From: Mesaphorura yosii
Lineage: Eukaryota; Arthropoda; Collembola; Poduromorpha; Tullbergiidae
DNA length: 64,000 nucleotides
Assembly (NCBI GenBank): GCA_009869945.1
Contig: WIXG01000001.1
Location: forward strand, 906,416 to 970,415
Reading direction: 5' to 3'
A model generated the notes under the pieces. The model did not search any database, was not told where the DNA came from, and worked only from the letters and a program-made list of their open reading frames with translations. Both the position numbers and the translations under genes were made by a program. Below, piece after piece: positions 49,128-61,160 of the stretch. Every line of letters begins with the position of its first letter. Position 1 is the first letter of the stretch.

Positions 49128-50637
49128 ATGTCCAGCATGAAAGTGAGACAAGTGAGTTTACTTTTACTCTTTCTCCTTCTGGCCTGCGTTGGCCAAACTG
49201 GCTCATTAAGCACAAACTCGAGCTCGATCTCAAACAGTACGAAGGGTACAAATGAAAGTACAAATAGTCGTGCAAAAACTAATTCGGTTAACAAATTGGC
49301 GAAATCGACGTCAATTGCCAGCGAAGCCAAAGAGAAAGTTCCAGCGGTTCCATACATTGATACGCTAATCAGCCAGAGCAAATGCTATTGCATGGAAAAG
49401 CGGAACTGCACGCAGAGGTAAGTTGTTGACCTCCTCGCGCAATACTATTGAATTGATTTCAGGAAGCGTTAACTTACCATTTCAGTCGTGGAGAAGTTTA
49501 CAGCTACTGCGGAGCCAGCGACACTCAAGTTTGTTGCGTGCTCCCAAATCAGATTGAAGTCAACAATTCACTTGTACAGGCTAGTCTCAAGCCCGACGAA
49601 CTGTTCCAGCTGCTGATATCTTCGTCGAAGGTTGAGACTGTGCGAAGCAAAGGCAAAGGAGCTCCAGCTAATGTGTCAAGCGCAAGACGTATTCCCTGCG
49701 GCCGGTCACTAAATAACGGGACTGTGGACTCCATTGCCCAATTTAAAGAGTGGCCGTGGCATGTTGCAATTCTGGAAGCCAAAGGAGATCTTTACATTTG
49801 TGGCGGGACGTTTCTGGAAAACGAAGATGGACAGCAGTTTGTTCTCACTGCCGGCCACTGCGTCACCAACTACGCGCGTTCCTTGAAGCGCTTGAAAGTG
49901 CGCCTTGGGGAGTACGACGTGTCCACCAATTCAGAGGCTTTAGCACACGTCGAAGTGCTTGTCAAAAGCATTGAAGTCCACCCTCGGTTCAAGAATGCTG
50001 GGGATTTGCAGAACGATATCGCTATTCTGCGCCTCAACAATTCCATACGGCTACAAAATCGAGACAACATTCGACCGATATGCTTGCCAGATCCGAATCG
50101 AGTGTCCCTGGTTGGAAAACTCAACGCCAGTGCCGATGACGCTGCAACGTGCGTCGTGACCGGATGGGGAAGAAAATACGAGTGTAAGTTCGTGTCATGT
50201 CAGAGTCAATTTGTGAATCGGAATGTTGTGATTTTCAGATTAATGGTTTGAATGAGCTAATGTCAAATATTTTGCAGATTCGCAGCATTCTGTTATTTTG
50301 AAAGAAGTCCATGTCCCAGTGTGGGAGCACAAAGTGTGTGAAAATAAATTGAGGCACATGTTTGGGCCACAATACAAACTTCCTGCAACGGTGATTTGTG
50401 CTGGTGACGAAGACCGAGACGCTTGCGATGGCGATGGAGGTGGCCCACTGGTTTGTTTTGACGGAGACAAATGGATTCAACAAGGTACGAAAAAGTCGTG
50501 CTAAAAGAGCGGACTGGAGCTAATTTAAACTTCTTCTGTCAGGCATTGTCTCGTGGGGCATCGGCTGTGGACGAAATAATCCAGGAATATACACGAGAGT
50601 CTCTTCGTACTTGAGTTGGATAAAATCTTTATTGTAA
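49128..50637 (+). CDS. Clip-domain serine protease homologue (inactive)
   Basis: Four exons (49128-49417, 49486-50183, 50278-50484, 50543-50637) give 429 residues: a signal peptide, a Ser/Thr/Asn-rich linker, a six-cysteine clip domain split by intron 1 ([10 protein letters not shown], then [16 protein letters not shown]), a linker and a trypsin-like domain. His (LTAGHC, about residue 220) and Asp (NDIAIL, about 274) are present, but the catalytic serine motif GDSGGP reads GDGGGP (about 382), so the serine is glycine. The usual activation sequence R-IVGG is also absent; the domain begins [11 protein letters not shown]. Arthropod clip-SPHs of this kind act as non-proteolytic cofactors in melanisation and immune cascades in haemolymph. 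Role here is inferred from architecture. Confidence 0.88.
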
Positions 50638-50670
50638 AGGCGATTGAATTAAATGTGGATTAAATTGGTT

Positions 50671-53357
50671 TCATGAAATTCTAGACATAAATTCGTTAAG
50701 CTGAGAAATAGCTGCTCTTAATCGTAACCTTTCATTTGGATTCGGTTGTACGTTGGACTTGATAATGTCTTTTGTAATCTTTTCAAACATCGGCACGAGA
50801 AATTCTACTTTGTCATCAGCTGGTATTGCCACAGGCGTGGAACTTTGTGAGACTTCTTCAGATGTAATCTCCTGAATGTGGGATCGTAGCTTCAAGACCA
50901 TTCCTTCTGACTGAACTTTAACTTCATCCATAAAATAGCAGACACATTTCATGGCAAATAGCGCGACACAGGATGGAATGTCGCGAATTTGCTTGCATGT
51001 TTTTATAATTCGTCCACAAATTGAAGAAACTGCGGCCCAAGGTGGTGATTCCTCAAATACGACCTGCTTCGCTCCAAGAAGTATGACACAGCAACCCAGT
51101 ATGGATATGGGCGTAGGATTGCGTAGAAACCCCTCCGCAGCTAAGAAAACCTGCATGGCATAGCAATTAATTCAGCTGCCACTATATTCGCTTAACAAAT
51201 GCAAGTAACAAGACTTACCTGATATAATATGACTTGGTCGAGGTAACTCATAACTTTCGCCGTGTCAGCACAAAGTGGTAAAAGCTTATCCATGATAGTA
51301 CTAGAATTAGCGTCCTTTACTCGTGTCCAGAACAACTTGAAGAATTCCAAATCTTTCGCTTTAAGAACACCTGCTTCAGCACGGCGTAGGATACAGGTGT
51401 ACCTTCGCACCTAGACGTAGACAAAGAGACAAATAATTGCAATGTTCTTTAATAGTTTGTGGATAAATGTACAAAGCTAACCAGTTCAACATCTGTTGCC
51501 AATTTGTCTAAATTGTCTTGCTCTGGGTCCTGGCTGTGATGTTTCACCAAAGCAGGAAAAACGAAATATCGAAGTTGTGGCGGCAAGCATGGGTTAGAAA
51601 ACGCTGTTAAATACTCCTCACGGGCGCCGTCGTCTAAGTTTCTAAACAAGCAACAAGTGTAAAATTATAAAATTAATGAATGCCAATGCCGACGACAATG
51701 ACAATGGCGAAAGAATTCTTACTGAATAATAAATCCAAAAATGCCAGTGATGAGATCAGCAACAAGAGGAGAGAAAGTTTCGGGCCAGTCGTCGACGAAG
51801 AAAGTGACAACATCCTTTTGAAAGCGTTCAAACGCTATCTCGTTTAAAGCTCTGATAAATTGGCGCAGTAGTAGCAAAATTTCTCGGCTCACGTGCTCGA
51901 TTAAGTTGGGACTCTGGGTATCTGAATTTTCTTCATGTACTGCAAAATTCGATTTCAGATCGATTAAAAATTGTAAAATCGAAGTACTGCCTCAAGTACT
52001 TACACTGCGCAACATCACGAAAAATTGAAGTCAGAATCTCGAACGATCCGAGACTGCTTGAACAGGCAACCATGATTCGTAACTTGGCTAGCACACGTAG
52101 TTTAGTTTCCCATCTGTCTGTAAGAATCACCACCTCCTTCGGGAAATTTGGAATGTTAACAAACGCAGACACAACTTCTGGGTAGTAGTCCAATACTCCA
52201 ACTTCTTTCTTCGCATACCCGTTGGCTCTGTCAAAATAGAGCGCAGAGAGTTATTTCCAGAAATGGGACAAATCAGTAAAGTTTACCTACCCTTCAGCAA
52301 ATTTGACAATGTTCATCAGTTCAGTCAAGCACTCCCTCCATTCACTGCCGTTCAAGCTAACCCCCGACAGAAATGTTGTGACGAGCTTCCCAAAGTAATT
52401 GACCATTTTAATCTGCGCCGTGGAGGCTTTGTCCTCTGTAAGCATTTTGCTCGACATATTTCCTACAACTTCTCTTAAATGTTTTATCATAGTTGTTCCA
52501 ACAGAAAGGGTCTCGGTGGAGTCACTCTTGTAGAAATTTTGAAATGGTCTCAAGATGGCGGCGAACACTTTGGCTAAAGGTGGCAGTACATTTGGCTGGC
52601 TCGTGGCGACAACAAGGCACTGAGTTGACACCTCCATTACTACAGACGAAATTAGTTTTAGGTTAGCAAATAACAATAGTCAGGTTAATGAAAGTCAAAC
52701 CGTACGTTCATAAATATCCTCTCGATTTGACTTGTACAGATAAGGTAGGTTTTTCTTGGTAACTTCAAAGCATGTTGCTGAAAGAGTCCCACAATTCATA
52801 CTTAAGCGTTTTATAAATTCTCTGAAATTCTTCTCCTTCGTCCGGCTGCCGTAAATTTCGTTTCTAAAAACAAATGAAAGATTAGGGCCGACCAGTTTTA
52901 AGAGTTCTAGTAACTTGCTTAAAATTCATTTCGATTTCTCTTACTGGTGTGTGCAATGAAGGACACCGTTACAGATAAACTGCAAGCAGTTACTTAGCGT
53001 CTTTGCAAATACTGTAGGTGTAACTTCCACGAGGTTTTCCTGTAAATGGTTGTTGAATTCTGAGAAAATACTAAAAATTTGCTTCCGGACTTCAGTGATT
53101 TCAGCTGTCTGTAACTCCAGTGAGAAGGAGCGGTTTTGGGTCATGACTGTCTGCGATTCGTCATTATCTGACGTGGTCTTACTGCAAGCTTCAAGACTCT
53201 ACATGAAAGCATACACTAAGATTGATAAACATGTCCGTTCTCCAACTTTGCACAATAATGCCAGTAACTACTTTACCTCCAAACAATCCATCAATCCAGC
53301 CAAGAATTCTTCTGCACGCAAAGTATCTCCAATACAACCTTCTTGATGTGAGGCCAT
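50671..53357 (-). CDS. Uncharacterised helical (HEAT-like) protein
   Basis: Nine exons (53357-53277, 53198-52945, 52863-52706, 52639-52291, 52227-52004, 51939-51723, 51641-51482, 51410-51219, 51150-50671) give 704 residues in consistent phase. The whole chain is predicted alpha-helical with hydrophobic heptads like ARM/HEAT solenoids (for example FGKLVTTFLSGVSLNGSEW, LRQFIRALNEIAFERF); no signal peptide, membrane segment or catalytic motif. I cannot name it. A FIRRM/C1orf112-type (DUF4487) or importin-like solenoid are possibilities to test, not claims. It ends only 33 bp from the stop of the clip-SPH gene, tail to tail, and shares a short upstream region with the SET/MYND gene. Confidence 0.65.
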
Positions 53358-53985
53358 GTTAGATCCACGAATAGCAATGAAGATTAAGCAAAGTCTACAA
53401 GTTAAAGGCAATATTTTTTATCACTAAGCTTATCTTTCAGGTCCAATAAATTACTCTTTTCACTGGTTCTTACTGTAATCTGTCGAAACTGTCAACCTGT
53501 AAATAAAACTGATAGAAGAAGTTGGTAAACCGTCGCCGCTTACCGCCACAATATTTCAGAATTCAGATTGAAAGGCTCTCATGCCTCTTTGTTTCACCAA
53601 TCTGTCCCTGGGCTGGAGGGATTAGAAATTGGAATCAAACCAACAACACAAGAACGAAAGTAGACAAACAAAAGACAGGACAAAAACGATTTTACCTAGC
53701 CAGGAATAAGTTTGGCAATTCATGCGCAAATGAAAGCGTCACAACCAGACCCAGACAAACGACATTTTAGATTACGCATTCTAAAAATAATCACTTTTGT
53801 ATATACGAAATCTGAATTTGTGGATTTCTTGCTTTCTGTCTTGTCTCTTGCACTTGTTTTCATCTCACATTTTTGGGACACCAGACACAAGATTGGGCCA
53901 AAACCCACGACCAGTTATGAACGGATGACTGTCTTGCATTTTCGTCTGATCATTTCATAGTTGCTACCTGCACTTGGCACAGACG
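53358..53985. promoter_or_regulatory. Bidirectional promoter region of the helical-protein and SET/MYND genes
   Basis: Head-to-head genes begin 628 bp apart. No other coding sequence is convincing in between. Individual promoter elements were not identified. Confidence 0.35.
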
Positions 53986-56686
53986 ATGGGCCGACGAAGG
54001 AGCAAGAACAAGATCAAGGCATCGAGCCAAGAGACAGTGACTGAGCCTGAGGTGAGAATTTTGTTTCAAATCTGTCAAATCTCTTAATTGCTTTGTCAAA
54101 CGTCTTGACATTTCTCTTTTCTATTCGTTCGTAAAATCTACTCGTTCTCTTTTCAAAAGGGACCGGTGACAGTGACAGTGACCGATTCTGAGACTGTGAA
54201 TTCGTCACTTAAATTAAGCATGCCTTCTCCTTCGCTCTCTTCGTGCAAATCAGCATCGGATTCAGATTTGTTTTGTTGTAAGCATTCAAGTGTGTACGGA
54301 AGGTAAGCGCCAGAATTGTTGAAGCACTCCTTTGAGTAGACTGGGGCATGAGAACAAGAGAGCACAGAACCATGCTAATGTGCTTTTGTGCAGGTACTTA
54401 GAGACAACAAAGCATATCAAGAAAGGGACACTACTTATCAGTGAGAACGTGCTGGTAGCTGGACCTCTTAGATCATCCAACATTTCGTGCGTTGGATGTC
54501 ATACGGGGTTACGTCCCATGTGTAAAAATACAACGTCCGAGCCGAAAACAGAAGGAGCCAAAGCCTATCTAAGGTGAATGCTTCGAACCACCATAACCTT
54601 CACTGAAGCTGGCGACGGAATTCATTTGTGGACAACTTATGCTTTACAGATGCTCGAAGTGTCAATGGCCGGTTTGCTCAGTTGAATGTATGGATTCAAT
54701 GTATCATCGCGAGGAATGCAAATTCTTCGTCGAAAATAAGATTCAGGTTGCGACTTGGCGTCGGATCATTCCCTCCAATTCCATCGAAATACTGATATAT
54801 GCACCACATTTGACATTTTAACAATTTCAGCTCCGAAGTTGTGTCATTCCCGAAGTACCCTTACAATTTGAATTTTCACCACCTCAACCGTTACAGACAA
54901 ATTGAAAAGTCTGGATACGCTCCTTAACATGTCGGAAAGACAAACGAAATGTGTGGATTGCTGCCTCTCCAAAGTCCAGATTTCGACTCATTACCTTGTC
55001 GTCTTCCATGTGAAGGTCGACCTTGGAAATTCCTTTAACAATGTGTGAGCCCGTGCACCACGATTCGAGTCCGACGTGCGAGGACTTCATGTACGATTCA
55101 ATTCACGCGTGAATCCGTCAGTTCGTACTTTTGTTTCTTATTCAAATCTTATTGCAGCCTTCTAACATTTCTGCTAACATGACTTATGTTTTAGTTTCCC
55201 TCGTTAGTGCACGGTAGTGTTCGTGTTAGATCTATTCATTTTTTGGGGGTAGTATTCAAAGTTAAATACTTCATTTCAGGCTCCTGAGTTGGTCGAATCT
55301 GGAGAATTTGGTGCATTGGCTGTGCTGCGAGCTCTTTTGTTGAAGCTGACAAATCCATCATCATGGGATCTGCTGAACACTTTGGAACATCATAACGAGA
55401 TCAGGAGAAAACTGCCGTTATGGAAAGAAAATGAAGAGGCAGTCGTGAAGGTCATCCAAGACAAGTGGAAATTGAGGCCCATTTTCAGCTCCAAAGAAGA
55501 AATTCACACGGTGAGCAATGGAATTGAGGAGACTCGACAAGAAATTCGCATTTGGATTTATTTGCACATTAATTTATCGAATGAATAGGTTTGCGGAATA
55601 TTGGAGGTCAACTCCTTCGAACTTGGTGACAAGCACTCGTTCCGAGGGCTTTTCCCTCGAACGGCAATGTTGGCCCACAACTGCGTTCCGAATGCAACGC
55701 AATTCATTCATACTGGCGAGGGAAAGATCGTCGTTCGTGCAGCCATCGATTTGCCGATGGGAACACCGATCTACATCAGCTACGCTCTATCGCTCCAGGC
55801 AAGCCCAGCAAGTGCAATCGCATAAGATGCAAGTTTTCCTTATCTAATCCAATGTATTCTGTAGGGGACTGATTTGAGGCAGAAATCGCTGATGGACATC
55901 AAATTTTTTGAATGTCAGTGTGACCGATGTCTGGATCCAACCGAGCTCGGGACTCACTTGAGTTCAACGAAATGCCCAAAGTGTAAACTCGGTGTGGTGG
56001 TGATGACGCGGACAAAAAATACGGATAAGTCGAGTACACCCGAGTGGGTGTGTAACAACAACAAATGCGGAGCGCGGTGAGTCTCCTGCCTCCTTCAGTT
56101 TTGTGCCCAATTTGATGCAGATGCATGTGAACTTAACTAAATAATATTGCATTACAGCATTCCACAATGTAGCATCGACAACCTAATCGCCAACGTTTAC
56201 ACGCGCTGGGAGAATTTGGACGGTATCGCTTCACAAGAACGCTTTCTGGCTGACTGCGAGCCGTTCTTCCATCCTAATCACTTCATCCCCTTTCGTGTGA
56301 AGTTTGATCTCTGTCAGGTTTACGGGAGAGAAGGAGTTACGAGCATACACGAACTCTCACAGAAAGATCTGGAACGGAAAGCCAGGCTCTGCACAGAAGT
56401 CCTTCCTGTGCTGGACAAAATCACGCCTGGGCACACAATCGCTCGAGCATGGGCGTTGTACGAGTTGCATGCGGCTGAACTGGTCATCTGCAAGCGAGTC
56501 TTTGAAGAAGGCAACTTCAAAACGGCCGACTTAAGACGAAGGCTTATGAATGCTTTGAAAATGCTGCTGGAAGTCATCGCAATTTTTGGGTTCTCGGACA
56601 CGACGAGTGTCGAGTTCAAAATTGCTCGAGCAGCGAAGCAAGAAACACTGATTGGATTGCAAAATTGGATCGACTGCTTACGTTAA
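53986..56686 (+). CDS. SET and MYND domain protein, SmydA type
   Basis: Eight exons (53986-54051, 54160-54302, 54394-54573, 54650-54746, 55280-55510, 55589-55798, 55865-56076, 56158-56686) give 555 residues. A Ser-rich N-terminus leads into the start of SET (RYLETTKHIKKGTLLISEN), interrupted by a MYND zinc finger (CVGC, RCSKC, VCSVEC, H-x3-C), then the catalytic half of SET (GLFPRTAMLAHNCVPNATQF and YISYA), then post-SET zinc ligands (CQCDRC, CPKC) and a helical C-terminus. The family comprises arthropod SmydA lysine methyltransferase-like proteins. The usual NHSCxPN motif reads AHNCVPN. Exon 6 ends CAG followed by GCAAGC, a GC-AG intron required by frame. Intron 4 (54747-55279) is the longest and holds no usable exon. 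Confidence 0.85.
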
Positions 56687-57620
56687 CGTAACTGGAGACT
56701 TCGAATTCAGTAATCGGCAATCGGGGTTCGTTTTATTCATTTTACTTTTTTTCTGAAACTTGAATGGACATTTCTAAAGTTGAGAACACAACCGAGGGAC
56801 AGTTTAGCAGCGGTTTGGCGGTTCAGGTTAAGATAATCTTAAATCCTAAATCAGTTTTGGTATTTCGAAACAGTAAAAAGTCAACATGAACACAAAATGT
56901 TTCAACTTACTTAAATTAAAAGGTAGCTTAATTACTAATCATGCAGCAATGTCGCATAATCTTGCTTACTTCTCCTTACTTATTAATAGCACTTCATGTT
57001 CTCCTTTACATTGTACGTGGTTTACAGTTAAAAAAAATAGTTACGAAACCCTGACTTGAAATTGCCTCGAAATTCAATCATGTTAAAGTAATGTCCTCAC
57101 AATTTCTTATTTTAAACCGTAATTACGACTTGGATGAACTAAAAATATAAACAGGGAAGAAATGTAGTACAAATAGGACGCTTCTTAATCGTGAAGATCG
57201 GAGAACGGTTCCTGTGTAGTTGTAGGTACAAAGTAAGGACAAGAGATTCTGAATTCGTATTTCATATTCCGAATGCACAAACACAATCATCAAACTAATG
57301 TCACTCTTGTTACATGTGGCTGTGGCGGCACTGGCAGTGTTAATTATTCAGAAAATAGTAATTTGATAACGGTTGAGCCTTGAATTTGATATAATTAGTT
57401 TGTAGGCAGTGGACAGTAATGTTAACGTTTGTACGAAAATACTCAGCGTCAAAAGACTCAACGGACCCAACATTAATTTTTTTTAAATCGCCACGAAAAT
57501 ATGAAAGGCTACAAAACGCATATCTCAAAGTATACCCTACCTAAAAGATTCAATGATCAACAGTGGACACTACAGTATTTAAAAATAATTGGTAATTGGT
57601 TCGAAAATCACAGTCAACGG
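56687..57620. other. Intergenic between convergent SET/MYND and Pcl genes
   Basis: About 930 bp of AT-rich DNA that should hold both 3' UTRs. No coding frame is recognised. Confidence 0.5.
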
Positions 57621-60600
57621 TCATGTCACGTCAATGCTATCCGAAAATGGTAAAACACATTGCTGTGACGATTCCTGGTCCAAACCATCAGCCCTCACTT
57701 CAGGCGCTGGAATTTCCTCGTCCATGTCATTTACGGCATCAAAATCTAGAAGATCTTCGGCGTCGATTTCGCTGTCGCTCTCGTCTCCGTTCCCTTTCCA
57801 TATGACAAAGTAGTGAGTCAAACCCAACTCGTCAACCTTTCTTGCCACTACATCGTATGAGTCAAAGTCATTTAAATCTCGGGTTCGTCTGCCAAACATT
57901 TCAGATTTTCTCCTCGTCTGACTGCGAGTTTCATTTTCTGTTCTTCCAAGCAGGATGGATGCGGTCTCGTTTTGTTTCTCAGTGCGATAATGGCCGTATA
58001 CTTTCAGACATTCCGTGCGTTCCTCCGTTTCGGATTTCGGTGGCAAAGGAAGACACTGCATACTGTACCCACCATAAAGAATTGCGTCCATTAACGTCGA
58101 GTTATTCTTCGCTAGCAGACTGGCAATTATGTCTCCCGTATTTACGACACTGTTCTTCATCTCCAGAATGCGTTTGGAAGTGCGACTTGGCAGCCAGTCC
58201 GAATCTTGCTTCCCTCCAGCCTGCTTGGTTGCTGTCTTTCCATTCGCCACCGTCAACTTGACGGGAATAATTTTTGACTCCCGAGTGTCCCGAACCACAA
58301 CGTTGCAGTTCTTCGTTTCGTTATTTCTTCGACGACCAAGTGCCTTCTTTATCTTAAGTGGTTCTTCACGGTTAGGAATTTTTAACTTTTTAACCTTCGC
58401 GGCAGCCGCCCTCTTCAGTATGCTTGCTTTTAGTTGGAGGTTTCTTAACTTTGGTTTAACTATTCTTTCACCTTTCTCGATTTTCTTTGGGTTTTCTTCA
58501 CTTGATTCTCCTGAATTTTCCTCAACTTCCATTGCTGGTCTGGTTTGTTGGACTGGAGCAGGAACAATGTCTGATGACTTTATTGCCTTGGGCTTGTTTT
58601 TATCTATCATTGTGACAATTTGCCTTTTCTTAACCTCACCGGTGCTGGGCTGCCGTTCTAATTGGTTCTTTACAATGTTCGACAAAACGACTGATGTTTT
58701 CTTCACAGGGCTCAGCGATACGTTCCTAGGCTGGCTTCCTGAATGACAAGGTGGGCTTTTAGACTTTGAAAGACTGTTCGAGGTGGGACTTAGTTTGATC
58801 TTTTTGATGGCAGGGACGTCGAGTCTTTCGGGCGTAGTTCTTGGAGAGGCCTACGAACACAAATTACATGTTTGGAACAATGTGACTTTTCTGATGGAAA
58901 ATAAAGTAAAAAAACTTAAGGGACTTACGGAATGTAATCGCTTGATCTGTTTGCGATTCAATTCATGTGAACTTGCTTTCCTTGTTTCAGAATATTGATT
59001 TGATAACGCAGAAGCAGTCTGAACGAAGTTAGCCAAATTGCAGATACTGGCGCTGTTATTTAACCCTGGTGAGGCCGAAATGGTCTGACTTGGAACCACA
59101 CCGAAGGATAGTGAAACTGTTTTCTTCTTGTACAGTTCAATAGGCTCCAAAGCGGCCGAGGAGTGTCTCGTAGGTTGAGGTTGTTTCCTGGAGCTTTTCA
59201 TTTGACCAGACCTATCCGTAGAAATTGGAGCGAAGAAAACATTTCGAGAGAACTGACTACGATTTGACGCCGTTTCTTTGTCTCCTATTTTTATGGGTGA
59301 TTGTGCTTCTTGCTTCACTTTCACCTGGTGCTCCGCCGCCTCAACTCGTAATGCCCACAGCGACGCTCGCTTTTTTACTTCTTTTCCGTTGACAAAACGA
59401 AGCCGAGATGTACAAAGGGCGTGTATGATAAATTTCTTCCGGTCTTCGGGAGATGGCAATGTGTACTATGTGACCAAAGAATTTGTTAATCGGTGAGTGA
59501 ATTCTACGCATAAGTGTAAATAGGAAAGTTCTTACATGTCTCGGTAGTTTAAGATTATTCATTTTTCCCTCAAGGAAATGCAATATTTCCGTATCCAGGT
59601 CGAAAAACTGCTGAGAGGGCTTCCCAACCGCGATGCAACTCAAGATCAAATCTGCAACGTCCGACCAAGAAGAAATATTCCGTCTGACCGAAAATACTCG
59701 AGATCGACTGTTTGTTTCGTTGTTTTGTGTGCCACATGATGAACACATTAAGTCCCAAAACCTGCAAATAGAACGAATTAGAGAGAATTTGTGACTATTA
59801 TTTTTGATTGAAACCGTCTAGACGCTTGACAAATCAACTGAAAAGGCTCACCTGTCTCCTTTGGGTGGAGGCGGACTATTCAATGGCAGGCAGCTCAAGT
59901 GACAAAATCGCCCACATAAATTGCATGGAATTCGGTCAAGCGGTTCCGTTTCTTTCTCACAGTTAAAGCATAAGCTTGGCTTCAGTCTTGATGGCCCAGC
60001 GATCTGTTGAAGTGTTCTGGGACTTTTGACGATTGTGGAATTAGTTTTAGCTTTGGCATTGCTGATCGCATCTTGTGAAGCTGATGCAGGAGTCTGACGG
60101 AAAATTGAAAGTGAGCCAGAAGCTGTTGGTATTGTAATTCCATTTTTCACATTTTGTAACAAAGAAGTTGTGGAATTTGATATCACAGAAGTCTGAAAGA
60201 AAGATTAATATGATAAACTGCCAAAATCATCCAAGTTATCAATATCGATGAACTTATGTTTCAGAAACATACCGCTTGCCCCTTAAATTGTGGCAACTTG
60301 AAGAAAGAACTTAATGGGCTACTGTGAGAAGTTGGTTCGGCAAGTTTACTACATTTCCTGCATTTAAACACATTCGTACCTTCGGGCTTAAAAGTTTTAG
60401 CCTTGCTCACGGAAATTTTCTGTGTAATAAACAGGGCTGATTAATATTTAAATGCTTGTAAATCTTTTCATTAATTTAGATCTGCCAACTTCACCTTCTT
60501 AACCCCACAAACAGTGCAAAACATTTCAATAGTTTCCTCCTTAGGTACCAGTGATGCTCTTTTTTGTTCACTTTCTAGGCAGACACTTGTACTTTCTTCC

Positions 60601-61160
60601 TCTTCCTCAAACGTAGCGGTTAACTTTTTGATTCTTTTAAAAGATGCCCACTGCTGAGTTCCATCTCCAAATAGAACTTGGCAAGTCTGCCCAACAATCT
60701 ACAAAGTACGTAAAGTTAATTCATGCTTCCAAATTTGGTGAACAGACGCTAGTCTCTTGAAGCTGCACGGCACTGTTTTTACCTGGCCAACTGAGCCCAA
60801 TACATGTTGTCCATCGTCAGTGTGAAAGAATACATCATCCCCTTCTTGGAATTGTCTTGCCGGTCTTGGAGGCGGTTCACAGGTTGAATCAGGCGTAACG
60901 GGTGGACTGTCATCCTGTCAATACACGGAAAAGGATTTAAATTGTGAAATTGTAGCAACGTCGAGAACTAGAATTACTGGAAGTAGGGCCGTGCATATCC
61001 TAAATCGCCCCTTTACCTTTTTCTTAGGTACACCAATCCTACTACCGATTCTTGCCGGGTCTGGACCGGAATTCATAACAGCGTAGGAACTGGAACCGGT
61101 GGCACTTAGTCTGTTCTGTGTGATGCCCTTCCAGTTGCCGCTGTTAGCAGGGATAGACAT
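57621..61160 (-). CDS. Pcl: Polycomb-like protein, PRC2 accessory subunit (Pcl/MTF2 family)
   Basis: Eight exons (61160-61017, 60914-60783, 60698-60495, 60419-60273, 60192-59852, 59761-59536, 59465-58929, 58850-57621) give 986 residues. Domain order is that of Polycomb-like: Tudor (EGDDVFFHTDDGQHVLGSVG, then CQVLFGDGTQQW; about residues 65-110); a remnant of PHD1 (CTVC and CRKC only); PHD2 with a full C4HC3 set (LCFNCEKE, PCNLCGRFCHLSC, MCSSCG); an extended winged-helix region (DRKKFIIHALCTSRLRF then NGKEVKKRASLWALR); a long basic Ser-rich linker; and the C-terminal chromo-like domain SYDVVARKVDELGLTHYFVI (about 908-930). The family binds unmethylated CpG DNA and H3K36me3 and directs PRC2 to chromatin in the nucleus. 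The first zinc finger appears degenerate. Confidence 0.82.

Noticed and set aside
54830-55100. Possible extra exon in intron 4 of the SET/MYND gene, after an AATTTCAG acceptor
   Set aside because: In the required phase it reaches a stop after about 24 codons with no donor found before it, while direct joining of 54746 to 55280 gives a continuous family-like sequence.
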